In this document: positions 1 through 8,366 of the stretch, piece by piece
How the letters are laid out: the number at the start of each line of letters is the position of its first letter
Position numbering within the stretch: position 1 is the first letter of the stretch
Virus record (IMG/VR): IMGVR_UViG_3300047470_000272
Location: 1-64,000 of that record
Length of the DNA stretch: 64,000 nucleotides
DNA from: a virus
Reading direction: 5' to 3' (one strand)
Position numbers and translations under genes: made by a program
The notes under the pieces: model-generated
What the model was told of the DNA's origin: nothing
The model's database searches: none
Seen by the model: the letters and a program-made list of their open reading frames with translations, nothing else

Positions 1-525
1 AACGTGGGCCTGGTGAAATTCTGGGGGGGGGGCCCGGGCGCCCCCGACCGCGGGGTTCGGTTCCTGGTGCTGCGGCTGCTGCTGCAGCTGTTCCTGGTAC
101 TGCTGCAGCTGCTGTTCGCGCAGCAGGCGAACAGCCTCGGCCTCCTGGGCCTCGCGCAGCAAGCGGGTGGCTTCGGCCAGGCGCTTGTCGGCGGCGGAAT
201 TCTTCTGGTACTGGCGGGTCAACTCGTCGAGCGCGACTTCGGTTTCCTCGCCGTCGATCTTGACCTTGACCTTGGCCGGCGCGGCCTGCGCGCTTGGCGC
301 CGGCTCGGGGGCCGGGTCGCTCAGCTGCTGCGACAGCTGGTCCGGGGCCGGCTCGGCCGGCGGATCTGCCGGCAGTTGCCAGCCGTTCTGGGCGGCCATT
401 TCGGCCTGGTGGCGCGCTTCAAGCGCCTCGAGCGCGGCTTCGCGCGCGGCGATCTGCGGGATCGGTTCTACTGCCGGTGCTGCCGGTGCTGCATCGTTTT
501 GCACGTCCGGTTGGATAGCGCTCAT
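1..525 (-). CDS. Capsid scaffolding-like protein (3' end outside window)
   Basis: The reading frame starts at ATG 525 behind an AGGAG ribosome site and stays open to the left window edge, so the C-terminus is missing. The first ~95 residues are Ala/Pro/Glu-rich. They are followed by a VKVKIDGEE segment and a DELTRQYQKNSAADKRL stretch, then a charged Leu/Gln-rich coiled-coil (LLREAQEAEAVRLLREQQ). A disordered N-terminus, a KVKVDGEE-type strand and a long coiled coil are usual for scaffold proteins encoded between portal and major capsid genes, and this gene lies downstream of the portal in the same direction. A run of ten G at 23-32 sits in the coding frame and is a likely place for a sequencing or replication frameshift. 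Function is inferred from composition and position only. Confidence 0.6.
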   Translation of the reverse strand, partial: MSAIQPDVQNDAAPAAPAVEPIPQIAAREAALEALEARHQAEMAAQNGWQLPADPPAEPAPDQLSQQLSDPAPEPAPSAQAAPAKVKVKIDGEETEVALDELTRQYQKNSAADKRLAEATRLLREAQEAEAVRLLREQQLQQYQEQLQQQPQHQEPNPAVGGARAPPPEFHQAHV

Positions 526-562
526 TGATTGACTCCTGGGTGAAACCCGCGGGGTGCGGGCG

Positions 563-585
563 AAAAAAAACCCGCGGGCGCGGGT
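563..585 (-). terminator. Rho-independent terminator ahead of the scaffold gene
   Basis: On the minus strand a 6-bp stem ACCCGC/GCGGGT with a 4-nt loop is followed by eight T. It lies about 40 nt before the scaffold start. A near copy sits at 28560-28584, again just before a structural gene, so it may be a regulated attenuator rather than a simple operon end. Confidence 0.8.
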
Positions 586-641
586 CTGATACGGGGATGG
601 CGGGCGGACTGTGCTAGGCTTGCCGCTTTTTGGAAATCGTC

Positions 642-938
642 ATGCAGTGGCCCGAACTCACAGTTGATCTGATCGCGTCGTTCGAGTGCGCCGAGGGCAA
701 GGACCAGACGCTCTACTGGGACGGCGCCTGTCCGGGCCTGGGCGTCCGGGTGACGCGCGGCGGCGCCAAGTCGTTCATCTTCGAGACGAAGGTGCGGCGC
801 GTCACGCCGAGAATCCAGCTGCGCATCACCATTGGCGACGTGCGGTCATGGAGCATCGCGGACGCGCGCGCCGTCGCCAGCCGGTACAAGCGCCTGAGCG
901 ACCAGGGCATCGACCCGCGCGACGTCCTCGCACGCTGA
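642..938 (+). CDS. Stand-alone integrase arm-binding domain (DUF4102-like)
   Basis: The 98-residue product matches the N-terminal arm-site DNA-binding domain of P4-type tyrosine integrases: LYWDGACPGLGVRVT, then GAKSFIFETKVRR, RITIGDV, WSIADARAVASRYK and a DQGIDPR end. In integrases this domain is followed by a core-binding domain and a catalytic domain with R-H-R-Y; here the frame stops right after the arm domain and no catalytic part follows. A TTG twelve bases upstream is a possible alternative start. The gene runs against its neighbours. It may be an integrase remnant, or a small DNA-binding protein that has kept only arm-site recognition. The domain assignment is strong; the role is unknown. 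Confidence 0.7.
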   Translation: MQWPELTVDLIASFECAEGKDQTLYWDGACPGLGVRVTRGGAKSFIFETKVRRVTPRIQLRITIGDVRSWSIADARAVASRYKRLSDQGIDPRDVLAR

Positions 939-942
939 CGCT

Positions 943-1170
943 TTAGCGAACGATCCTGACCTCGCCCTGCGCTTCTATCCACACGCGCGCGCCGCAGGAC
1001 AACGGCTTGTCCGGGGAGTACACGACGCGCGACGGGCCGAGGATCTCGACCTCGAACGCGTAGTCGTTCGATTTGTAGGTTTTCACGGTCAGCGGCGGTT
1101 CCTGCTCGGCGGCCGGCTTGCCGATGTTGGCGCGGATCTTCTGCTGGTGGACGTGGATGATGGTTTTCAC
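943..1170 (-). CDS. Conserved hypothetical phage protein, 75 aa
   Basis: A short protein beginning with GTG in a GTGA overlap with the stop of the upstream gene. It has an MKTIIHVHQQ opening, a TVKTYKSNDY segment and a VVYSPDKPLSCGARVWIE C-terminal half. I recall this pattern as a small conserved family in tailed-phage genomes with no assigned function. No membrane segment or catalytic motif is visible. It is the last minus-strand gene before the opposing arm-domain gene, in tight translational coupling with the portal cluster. Confidence 0.6.
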   Translation of the reverse strand: MKTIIHVHQQKIRANIGKPAAEQEPPLTVKTYKSNDYAFEVEILGPSRVVYSPDKPLSCGARVWIEAQGEVRIVR

Positions 1171-1442
1171 TCGTGCAGCTCCATCAGGAACACGAGGCAG
1201 CAGGCCGCGTGGGCCAGGTGCGAGCGGCCGGTTTCCGGGTCGATGTTCTCGCCCTGGCGCCAGGCCGACAGGTGGCGCATGGCGGCGGCGTAGTAGCGGT
1301 CCTCGCCGTCCGGTACATGCCGCCAGTTGTCGTCGGCGTACTTCTGCGCGCCGAACGTCAATACGCGCACGACCTCGTCGATGGGGGCCATTGGCAGCAG
1401 CTCGTAGCGCAGCTTGCCGCCGTCGTCCTTGCGGCCTTCCAT
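1167..1442 (-). CDS. dATP/dGTP diphosphohydrolase-like protein (DUF5664)
   Basis: The 91-residue protein opens with KDDGGKLRYELLP and continues PIDEVVRVLTFGAQKYADDNW, RYYAAAMRHLSAW, and SHLAHAACCLVFLMEL. This is the layout of the DUF5664 / MazG-like all-alpha NTP pyrophosphohydrolase fold found in phages, where acidic residues and the two helices with H and E bind metal and nucleotide. Such enzymes adjust nucleotide pools or remove modified dNTPs; that role here follows from family knowledge. It starts inside the stop of the upstream gene (ATGA), consistent with one polycistronic message. Confidence 0.65.
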   Translation of the reverse strand: MEGRKDDGGKLRYELLPMAPIDEVVRVLTFGAQKYADDNWRHVPDGEDRYYAAAMRHLSAWRQGENIDPETGRSHLAHAACCLVFLMELHE

Positions 1443-1717
1443 CAGTCGTCCTCGCCGAACTGGTGGACGAACACCGGCGAACCCTCGCCGACCCAGCTGC
1501 CGGCGATGTTGAAGTCGAAGTATTCCTCGGCTTCCTCCTCGTCCATGCCGTGGTGGTCCTGCAGGACCTGCAGCACCTTGGCCACGTCGTACGCGGCCAC
1601 GCGCAGGTTGATGCGCTCGGCGATGCCGATCACGCAGGCGTCGAACAGGTCGCGCGGTTCCAGCAGCATGGCGTCGTCGCCGTCCAGGATGCGGTCAAGA
1701 TCCTCGCTCAGCATCAT
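1442..1717 (-). CDS. Conserved phage protein, 91 aa
   Basis: An acidic 91-residue protein starting MMLSEDL, with an AAYDVAKVLQVL helix and an EEAEEYFDFNIAGSWVGEG segment followed by PVFVHQF. The EYFDFNI-x-G-x-WVGE pattern recurs in small phage proteins near portal genes, without known function. The first ATG overlaps the preceding stop (ATGATGA context). No transmembrane helix or signal is seen. Function unknown. Confidence 0.6.
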   Translation of the reverse strand: MMLSEDLDRILDGDDAMLLEPRDLFDACVIGIAERINLRVAAYDVAKVLQVLQDHHGMDEEEAEEYFDFNIAGSWVGEGSPVFVHQFGEDD

Positions 1718-2025
1718 TCGCCCTCCTGGCTGGCCAGCTCGGCCTCGGCGGCCTGGCCGGCAAGGCGCGCTTCTTCCAGCCACTCGGTGAAGCTGGCGGC
1801 GCGGCGCACGATCATCTGCAGTTCGCGCACGTAGTTGACGTCGCTGGCCTCGGCGTCGGCCAGCATTTCGAGCGCGGCGTGTCGCTCCTGCTCGGCGCGG
1901 CCGATCAGGTACTGGCCGACGGCGCCGTCCATGAACGCTTTCACGTCCAGGCCGAACTGCACGGTGTGCAGCAGCTGGCGCACCTCCGGGGGGAACTGCG
2001 AGAAGTCGATCTCGATCATGCTCAT
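1714..2025 (-). CDS. Hypothetical protein, 103 aa, helical
   Basis: The product is acidic and helix-rich, with FSQFPPEVRQLLHTVQFGLDV near the N-terminus and a long Ala/Glu helix (EWLEEARLAGQAAEAEL) at the C-terminus. It sits between the portal and the small coupled genes, overlapping both by four bases. A virion or head-assembly role is possible from location, but nothing in the sequence shows it. Confidence 0.55.
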   Translation of the reverse strand: MSMIEIDFSQFPPEVRQLLHTVQFGLDVKAFMDGAVGQYLIGRAEQERHAALEMLADAEASDVNYVRELQMIVRRAASFTEWLEEARLAGQAAEAELASQEGE

Positions 2026-5000
2026 TCGCTGTAATGCTCCACAAGTTTGTCGAAGAAGTCTCGGCCCAGCTGGTCAACAACGTCGGCCGGGATGACGAAG
2101 TCGCCGCCCTGCAGGCCGATCGGCTCCATGTCGGCCGGCGCGCCAGGTGCGCCCTCGGCCGGGGTGTGGAACTGCATCACCAGCTCCTCGAGGTAGTCCT
2201 GGCCCAGCACCTGCACGACGGCCGCCGGGATCACGTACTCGCCGCTCGACACCTGGGCCGGCTGCGCGCCGTCGATCAGGGCCGGGATGGTGTCCGAGGT
2301 GCCGGTGCCCGGACCCTGCAGCAGGCCGCCGTCGGCGTAGCCGGGGGGCGTTTGCTGCTGGCGCTGGATCTTCTCGACGTACTCGGGGATCGAGTTGATC
2401 GCGGCGTCGAGCTTGCCGCGGTTGTCGCCGACGAATTTCATGGCCTGCTGGGCGGCGCTGTGGATCGGCGCCTTGGCCAGTTTGTAGCCGGGGATCAGGC
2501 CGATCGCGTCACCCGCGGCGGCGCCGTACTCGCCCTTGCGCAGGTCGTTGGCCACGTCCAGCGCCGAGGTCACGGTGCCGGTGTAGGGCATCATGTCGAG
2601 CGCCAGCTTGATCTTCGGGTTCTCGTTCGACAGGCGCTCGTAGCCGGCCAGCGCACGGCCCGGCAGGCTCGCCGCCTGCTGCACGCCGTTGTTGATCGTG
2701 TTGGCGGCGCCGTTCCAGATCTGCTGCAGCGGCTGCAGCGGGTTGTTCGGGTCGACCAGGCCGCCGTCGGCGAAGTTGGTGGTCGACAGGTTGCTCATCA
2801 GGCTGTGGGTCAGGCTGTTCGTCTCCAGGTCGTCGGTGATGAGGCCCTTCATCTGGTCGCCGACCAGGCTGGAATTGAGCGCGTTCTTGCCCAGGCCCTT
2901 GTCGTCAAGCCAGCCGGTGTAGTTGGCCAGGTTGTCCCGCTCCATCGTGTCCGGGTTGATGAACTGGCCGCCGCGGCGCAGCAGGTTGGCCGCTGCGCGC
3001 TGCTGGCCGTAGTAGTCCAGGCCCTCCGGGATCGCGCCGACCAGGCCGCCGTTGGCGTAGGCCGCCTGCGCGATCAGGCTCGGACCCGCCGAATCCGGGC
3101 GGGTGGTCTCGATGCCGGCGCGGGCGCCGGTCCCGGCGGTGGGTGGCATCGGCGGCATCGGCTGGCCGGTGGTCGACGGGTCCTGGCCCGGCAGGAAGGC
3201 GATGCCGGTGCGGCGGTTTTTCACGGCTTCGATCCCCAGGCCAGCGGCGGGCATGCCCGGCTGCGGGAAGTTCGGGTCGATCCCGCTCGGCTGCGGCGGG
3301 CGGTAGCCGGCGGCCTTCATCAGCTCGTCGGCGATCGGGGCCACGCCCGGCACGGCGGCGATGACCTCGGCGGTCTGCATCGCGCTGAACTGCGCCTCGC
3401 TGCCCTTCTTGACGGCGTCGGCCGCGCTGACGCGGTCCTTCACGCCGATGCTGGCCACCTCGGCGTCGATCTTGCGGATCTGCGCGGCGATGAGGGCCGG
3501 GTCGACCTTCTGCGCCAGCTGCTGCTGCAGCTGCGACACCTGGTCCTGCAGCTGCTTGATGCGCGGGTCGCTGCCGTCGAAGTTGAAGAAGCGCGCGCCG
3601 TCCTTGTACCCCAGCTTGCCGAACAGTTCCTTGACGACTTCCTCGGTGTTCATGCCGAGGTTCACCAGGCCCTCGTTGGCCAGCATGTTGCCCAGCGCCG
3701 TCATGCCCTGGATGAACTGCTGCACCTGCTCGGTCGGGTTGACGGCGCCCATGCCGACGTTCACATTCAAAGTGAACTCGTTCATCAGCATGTCGTCCGT
3801 GATCTGGTCGACGCCGAAGCGCTGGAACAGCTGCGCGCTCTTGCTGCACAGGGCCAGCAGCGCGTCGTCGGTCTCGTAATACTGTTCCAGCATCACCAGC
3901 TGGCGCAGGACCGGCTCGACCCAGGTCTCGCAGAAGGTGCGCAGCTGGTAGCCGGACACCTGGTTGGCGCCGGCGTCGAGCATCTGCATGCCGCCGACGG
4001 TCTCGTTCAGCTTCCTGTTCGACTGCACCGAGGAGCCGCTGAAGGTGCCGGCGACGTCATCAAAATCCAGGTTCAGGACTTCCTGCTCTTTATATGAGGA
4101 GCCGGTGACGTCGTTGAACTCCACGACCTTGACGTCGTCGATGTCCTGCACCAGCGTCACCGAGCCGGGCACGTTCCTGGTCACGCTGCGCAGGTCGACC
4201 TGCTTGTTGCGGCGCGCGAAATAGCGCTTGTTCATCGCCAGCTTGACGTTGTCGATGCGCTGGTTGGCGACCTCGTTGATCTCGGCCTGCACGTCTTTCG
4301 TCAGGCGCGGCACCGACGAGGGGTACAGCTTGTGGGTCTCGATCACGGCGGACCCGACGACATACGGGCGGCGGCCGTGGAAGTAGACCTCGCCCAGCGG
4401 CACCGGGTCCGACAGCAGGTGTTCGCAGCCGAGCGTGTAGTAGCAGTAGTCGACCTCGTCGACCTCGACGATGTTCTTGTGGACCCACACCACGTTGAAA
4501 TTATTGTTGGCCTGGGTCTGGTACTTGGAATCGGGGCGCGGGGCCTCGCGCTGCAGGCGGATGGTGTCGCCGTAGGTCTTGGTCGCGCCCATGATGGTCG
4601 CTTCCGGCAGGGTTTTCCACTTCGCCTCGCCGGTCTTGGGGTCGACATTGCGCATGCGCGCCTTGACGTCCTTGACGTACATCGGGATCAGCTCGATCAC
4701 GTACGGCGAGGTGCCGACCGGGTCGGTCCAGTCCGCGCCCGGGTCGAAGCGCAGGTTCTCGATCGGGATCAGGCGGATCTGCGGGCGGTCGATGCCCTTC
4801 TTCTCGTTGTACTGCCAGTATTGATACGACGCCACCACGCCCACGGTCTGGGCGTCCTGGTAGGCGCCGACCAAGGTGAGGAACCAGGGGATGGATTTCG
4901 TCAGCCGGTGCTGCAGCAGCTCGCCCATCACCGCCGCGCTGGCCATCTGCGCGGGATCGTCCTCGTCCTGGGCCGTGACTTTCACGACGTCGTTGGAGGC

Positions 5001-5267
5001 GAAGAAGGCCTGGGCCGCGGCGGCCTCGTTCTTCCTGATCGTGGTGCGGGTCTTGGGCCGGAACAGTTTCGAGCGGCCCTTGTTGGCGTCGGCCAGGTAC
5101 TTGCTGCCGCTGGGGTGCTGGCCCTGGAACTGGCGCAGGTCTCCCTCGATCTGGGCGCGCACGGACGAATCGAACCAGTTGGTCGAGGCAGAGTATGCGT
5201 CTCGGGCCAGCGCGACCCAGTCTGGCGGGGCCTCGGTTGGGGCAGCGGGTTTGGTCTGGTCGTCCAT
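2022..5267 (-). CDS. Portal protein with long C-terminal extension
   Basis: The 1081-residue product has a portal-type first ~600 residues: a KGRSKLFRPKTRTTIRKNEAAA segment, DDPAQMASAAVMGELLQHR, VASYQYWQYN, ENLRFDPGADWTDP, and KLNETVGGMQML, as in podoviral/N4-type portals. The portal forms the dodecameric ring through which DNA is packaged and ejected. Residues after ~640 form an unusual tail: three (Y/F)AxGGLx motifs, then two closing units EYVIPAAVVQVLG and DFVIPADVVDQLG. These glycine motifs are common in phage virion proteins that end in an xVIPAdVVxxLG unit. It starts at ATG 5267 behind GAGG. The extension nearly doubles the usual portal size and may be a fused head or ejection component. 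Confidence 0.85.
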   Translation of the reverse strand: MDDQTKPAAPTEAPPDWVALARDAYSASTNWFDSSVRAQIEGDLRQFQGQHPSGSKYLADANKGRSKLFRPKTRTTIRKNEAAAAQAFFASNDVVKVTAQDEDDPAQMASAAVMGELLQHRLTKSIPWFLTLVGAYQDAQTVGVVASYQYWQYNEKKGIDRPQIRLIPIENLRFDPGADWTDPVGTSPYVIELIPMYVKDVKARMRNVDPKTGEAKWKTLPEATIMGATKTYGDTIRLQREAPRPDSKYQTQANNNFNVVWVHKNIVEVDEVDYCYYTLGCEHLLSDPVPLGEVYFHGRRPYVVGSAVIETHKLYPSSVPRLTKDVQAEINEVANQRIDNVKLAMNKRYFARRNKQVDLRSVTRNVPGSVTLVQDIDDVKVVEFNDVTGSSYKEQEVLNLDFDDVAGTFSGSSVQSNRKLNETVGGMQMLDAGANQVSGYQLRTFCETWVEPVLRQLVMLEQYYETDDALLALCSKSAQLFQRFGVDQITDDMLMNEFTLNVNVGMGAVNPTEQVQQFIQGMTALGNMLANEGLVNLGMNTEEVVKELFGKLGYKDGARFFNFDGSDPRIKQLQDQVSQLQQQLAQKVDPALIAAQIRKIDAEVASIGVKDRVSAADAVKKGSEAQFSAMQTAEVIAAVPGVAPIADELMKAAGYRPPQPSGIDPNFPQPGMPAAGLGIEAVKNRRTGIAFLPGQDPSTTGQPMPPMPPTAGTGARAGIETTRPDSAGPSLIAQAAYANGGLVGAIPEGLDYYGQQRAAANLLRRGGQFINPDTMERDNLANYTGWLDDKGLGKNALNSSLVGDQMKGLITDDLETNSLTHSLMSNLSTTNFADGGLVDPNNPLQPLQQIWNGAANTINNGVQQAASLPGRALAGYERLSNENPKIKLALDMMPYTGTVTSALDVANDLRKGEYGAAAGDAIGLIPGYKLAKAPIHSAAQQAMKFVGDNRGKLDAAINSIPEYVEKIQRQQQTPPGYADGGLLQGPGTGTSDTIPALIDGAQPAQVSSGEYVIPAAVVQVLGQDYLEELVMQFHTPAEGAPGAPADMEPIGLQGGDFVIPADVVDQLGRDFFDKLVEHYSE

Positions 5268-5277
5268 AGGGCCTCGG

Positions 5278-5628
5278 TTAGCGGTCGAACACGAAGTCGC
5301 CGGCGAAATTGGTTTTGAGCTGGGTGTACTGGGCCTCGTTGAACTGGCCGCGGCTCAGGCGGAACCGTTCGAGGATCTCGCCGCCGGCGCGGATCGTGTC
5401 CTTCTTGAGTTCCGATGCGGAGTACATGTTCGTCAGCAGCAGGCGGTAGCCCCACTGGCCGGACAGCATCAGGTCGTGGATGTTGGCTACGCCGCCGTCG
5501 ACGTTGATCGCCCACAGGTGGCCCGGGTAGTGGGTGTTCAGGGTGTCCGCGATCTCCTTGGCCAGGATCATGTCGCTGGCGCAGGTCGTCATGGCGCTGT
5601 CGTCGAGGCCGACGAGGAGTTTGCTCAT
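5278..5628 (-). CDS. Hypothetical head-region protein, 116 aa
   Basis: A 116-residue protein with the segments MSKLLVGLDDSAMTTCA, LAKEIADTLNTHYPGHLWAI and WGYRLLLTNMYSASEL, and a C-terminus rich in charged and aromatic residues (AQYTQLKTNFAGDFVFDR). It lies immediately before the portal gene with ten bases between them. Genes in this position are often virion or head-completion proteins, but I do not recognise the family. Confidence 0.55.
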   Translation of the reverse strand: MSKLLVGLDDSAMTTCASDMILAKEIADTLNTHYPGHLWAINVDGGVANIHDLMLSGQWGYRLLLTNMYSASELKKDTIRAGGEILERFRLSRGQFNEAQYTQLKTNFAGDFVFDR

Positions 5629-5640
5629 GGGGTGTCCTAT

Positions 5641-5799
5641 TTAATAGTCGTAGCTGTCCGGCTCGGTCTCGCTCTGGATCAGGCGGACCTTCTCGATGTC
5701 GGAGAGCCAGAGGTACTGGTCGAACGAATACATGGCGCGCAGCGCCTCGGGCAGCGCCTGGTACTCGCGGTACACCAGGTTCTCGCGGTCGTTCTGCAT
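5641..5799 (-). CDS. Small conserved-looking protein, 52 aa
   Basis: The frame opens at ATG 5799 (MQNDRENLVYREYQALP) and ends in ETEPDSYDY. It fills the gap between the spike-like gene and the 116-residue gene with no overlap. Its aromatic, charged composition and neat fit in the operon support it as a real gene. Function unknown. Confidence 0.55.
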   Translation of the reverse strand: MQNDRENLVYREYQALPEALRAMYSFDQYLWLSDIEKVRLIQSETEPDSYDY

Positions 5800-5807
5800 G
5801 GGTGGCC

Positions 5808-8366
5808 TCAGACGCTGCGCGGCAGGATGGCGAACTGGGCGCCGAGGCCGTAGTTCGGTTTCGTCGGGCGCGCCATGAACTTGGCCCAGGCGGCGGCGCC
5901 GCCCGGATAGCCGCTGTCGACTGCATACGCCAGGCCCGGCTGGTAGTTGGCCGGGTAGCCGTCGATCGAACTCGGGTAGCCGTCGATGTCGCCCGGCAGG
6001 CAGTTGGGCGAGAACGCCAGCCGCTGCGGCGAGTTGCAGGCGTACTGCTGCTGGGCCGGGGCGACGGTGAACGTGAAGCACTCGGCCAGCGAGCCGAAGA
6101 ACGGCGTGGTGCTGGTGGTGCGCACGCCGAGCGCGTAGGTGCAGGCGTTCAGGTTGCACACGGCCGGGTCGTTCATGCGGCCGACCTGGAACTTCGCCTT
6201 CCACAGCAGCAGGCGGCGCGCTTCCGAATTCCCCAGCAGCTCGACGCCGTGGCCGATGGCCTGGGTGTAGAAGTCGTCCATCCACGGCGCGATGCCGTTG
6301 CTGGTGCCGCCGTTGACCGGATAGGCCAGCGCGTAGCCGTTGGTGATGATGCCCAGCGTGTTGTCGTTGCCGTCCGGGTAGCGGGCGACGAACCAGCGGA
6401 TGTTGTTGGTGTACCAGGTCTGGAAATGCGTCTTGAGCGGGTGGCTGTCCGGGGTGATGGCGGCGCACTCGGCCAGCGTGCGCATGCTCCAGCCCTGCCC
6501 GCGCACCTGGTCGGAGCGCACATGCGCCTTCTCGAAGTCGCGGTAGTACGGGTTGTCCTGGTAATGGTTGAAGGTGCAGTAGAAGTGCAGGCCTTCCAGG
6601 TAGAACAGGTCGCCGGTCAGCAGGTACGGCAGGTAATACACGTCCGGCTGGTGCGACGAGTCGGGGCTGCCCTGGGTGGCGGTGCTCAGGTTCGGCAGCC
6701 TCTCGTTCTTGCCGGTGGCCGGGTTGATGCAGTCGCCGGGGTTGCCCAGGATCGAGGCGTACGGGAAGTTGATGACCGACAGCGGGTAGCCGCGGCCCGG
6801 CCCGGCGCTGTCGTCGCGCCGGCACATCGGCCAGCTGCCGCCGATGTCGGCGGTGGCCAGCATGATCGCCTTGGCGCGCTTGTCCATCGACAGCACGGTG
6901 GCGACGTAGGTGTCCGGCATGATGCCAATGTCGGCGCGCCCGCCGGTGGTGCCCATCGCCGGCTGCAGGTTGCCGAACCCCATCGGGTCGAACTTGGTGC
7001 TGGCCAGGGTCGTGACGTAGCCGTTCAGCACGCTCTCGGGGATCGTGATGCTCTGGTCGTAGTTCGGGATCTGTCCGCTGGCGATCAGGTAGGGCGTGTT
7101 GTGGCGGATGTGCAGGGCCGGCGCCGCGCCGTACCAGAAGGTGCGCTTCCAGCGCGCCGTCGGGGTGTGCACCAGGCCGGTCTTGCTGTAGACCGTCGCG
7201 CCATTGGCGGCGATCGTCACGTCGTAGGTGATGTCCGCGGTCGAGGTGTAGGCCTTGCAGTGCTCGAGCGCGGCGTCGACCCGTACCTGCCCGGTGCTGA
7301 ACTTGCGCACCGAGAACTGGGCGGTGAGGGTCGGATGCGGGCCGCCCGCGCCGATGAGCGGCACGCTGAACACATAGTCGGAGGCAACCGCGCCGGCGAA
7401 CCAGGTCTCCGGGGCCGTGTTGGCGCAGGTCGCGGTGTAGGTCGCGCCCGCGATGACGAGCGTGGCCGACGGCAGCGACGGCGGCAGGGACACCGCCGGC
7501 AGGCCTGGCGCCGGTGCTGCGCGGCGGATCGTGACGGTCTGGGTGGCGCTTGCGGCCAGCTGCGGGATGATGCCGCTGATGATGGCGTGGCGCACCGAGC
7601 CGTCGCCGTGGGTTGCTTTCACGTCGATCTGGCACGACAGCGGCGTGTTGTCGGCCAGCGCCAGGCTGACGTTGGCGCCGGCGGCCGGCAGGTGGCCCGG
7701 CACGAATACCTGGCCGAACGAGAACGGCGCGTTGGCGAGCGGCGCGGTCGACGTGTTTTCCAGCTTGAAGTTGGTGATCTCGCCCCCGATGGCGATCGGC
7801 GCATCGCTTCCCGGCTGGATGCCGTTGACCGCGACCACGGCGGCCGCGTACTGGCGCTGGCCGGACGACGCAGTGCCGACGGCCGGCGGGTTGGCGCCAT
7901 TGATGGCGATCTGGGCGACGCCGCGCTGGCCCTGGCTGGTGGTGACGGTGCTGCCGGTCGTGATGTTCTCGCTGGTGATCCCCCCCAGCAGGGCGGCGAG
8001 CTGGCGCTGGCCGGTTGCGACCTCGGTGACGTTCTGCGGCTCGAGGCCGTCGACCGGCACCCACACGGCGGCGATCTGGCCGCGCTGGCCAGTAGCGGCG
8101 ACGCCGTCGATGGCGACATGCTCGCTGACGGCGGCTGCGGCGGCAACGCGCTGGGCCTGGCGGGTGGCGAAGTGCACGTCCAGCAGCGCGGGGATCTGCG
8201 GCACCTGGTTGTACAGGGTCGAGTTGACGTCGGTGGTCAGGGTGCGGCCGCCGAACGTATAGCCGAGCACCGGCGGCGCGTTGAAGTTGGCGCTCGGGTC
8301 GGCCATCCCGACCTCCTCCGACCACAGGCGGGTCGAGAAGCTCGGGATCGTGCGGTCGTCACTCAT
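5808..8366 (-). CDS. Large tail-fibre/spike-like protein, 852 aa
   Basis: The N-terminal ~190 residues carry repeated Gln-centred motifs (GQRGQIAA, GQRQLAAL, SQGQRGVAQ, GQRQYAAA), spaced about 25-30 residues, like the QAQ repeats of the tail protein at 22.1-24.8 kb. Residues ~200-350 look like beta-sandwich modules. The C-terminal ~450 residues are rich in Trp, Tyr and His (FWYGAAPALHIRHNTPYL, YYLPYLLTGDLFYLEGLHFY, WYTNNIRWFVARYPDGND, GIAPWMDDFYTQAIGHG) and suggest an alpha-toroid fold as in polysaccharide lyases. I infer a virion protein that binds or cuts surface glycan. No catalytic residues are assigned. It starts at ATG 8366, overlapping the preceding small gene. Confidence 0.55.
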   Translation of the reverse strand: MSDDRTIPSFSTRLWSEEVGMADPSANFNAPPVLGYTFGGRTLTTDVNSTLYNQVPQIPALLDVHFATRQAQRVAAAAAVSEHVAIDGVAATGQRGQIAAVWVPVDGLEPQNVTEVATGQRQLAALLGGITSENITTGSTVTTSQGQRGVAQIAINGANPPAVGTASSGQRQYAAAVVAVNGIQPGSDAPIAIGGEITNFKLENTSTAPLANAPFSFGQVFVPGHLPAAGANVSLALADNTPLSCQIDVKATHGDGSVRHAIISGIIPQLAASATQTVTIRRAAPAPGLPAVSLPPSLPSATLVIAGATYTATCANTAPETWFAGAVASDYVFSVPLIGAGGPHPTLTAQFSVRKFSTGQVRVDAALEHCKAYTSTADITYDVTIAANGATVYSKTGLVHTPTARWKRTFWYGAAPALHIRHNTPYLIASGQIPNYDQSITIPESVLNGYVTTLASTKFDPMGFGNLQPAMGTTGGRADIGIMPDTYVATVLSMDKRAKAIMLATADIGGSWPMCRRDDSAGPGRGYPLSVINFPYASILGNPGDCINPATGKNERLPNLSTATQGSPDSSHQPDVYYLPYLLTGDLFYLEGLHFYCTFNHYQDNPYYRDFEKAHVRSDQVRGQGWSMRTLAECAAITPDSHPLKTHFQTWYTNNIRWFVARYPDGNDNTLGIITNGYALAYPVNGGTSNGIAPWMDDFYTQAIGHGVELLGNSEARRLLLWKAKFQVGRMNDPAVCNLNACTYALGVRTTSTTPFFGSLAECFTFTVAPAQQQYACNSPQRLAFSPNCLPGDIDGYPSSIDGYPANYQPGLAYAVDSGYPGGAAAWAKFMARPTKPNYGLGAQFAILPRSV

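Noticed and set aside
642-938. Functional tyrosine integrase
   Set aside because: Only the arm-binding domain is present; no R-H-R-Y catalytic domain follows in any frame that I could see.
1717-2080. Extended frame giving a 212-residue protein ending at 1442
   Set aside because: Its N-terminal half is a different-frame translation of the 103-residue gene; the true start is ATG 1717 in overlap with that gene's stop.
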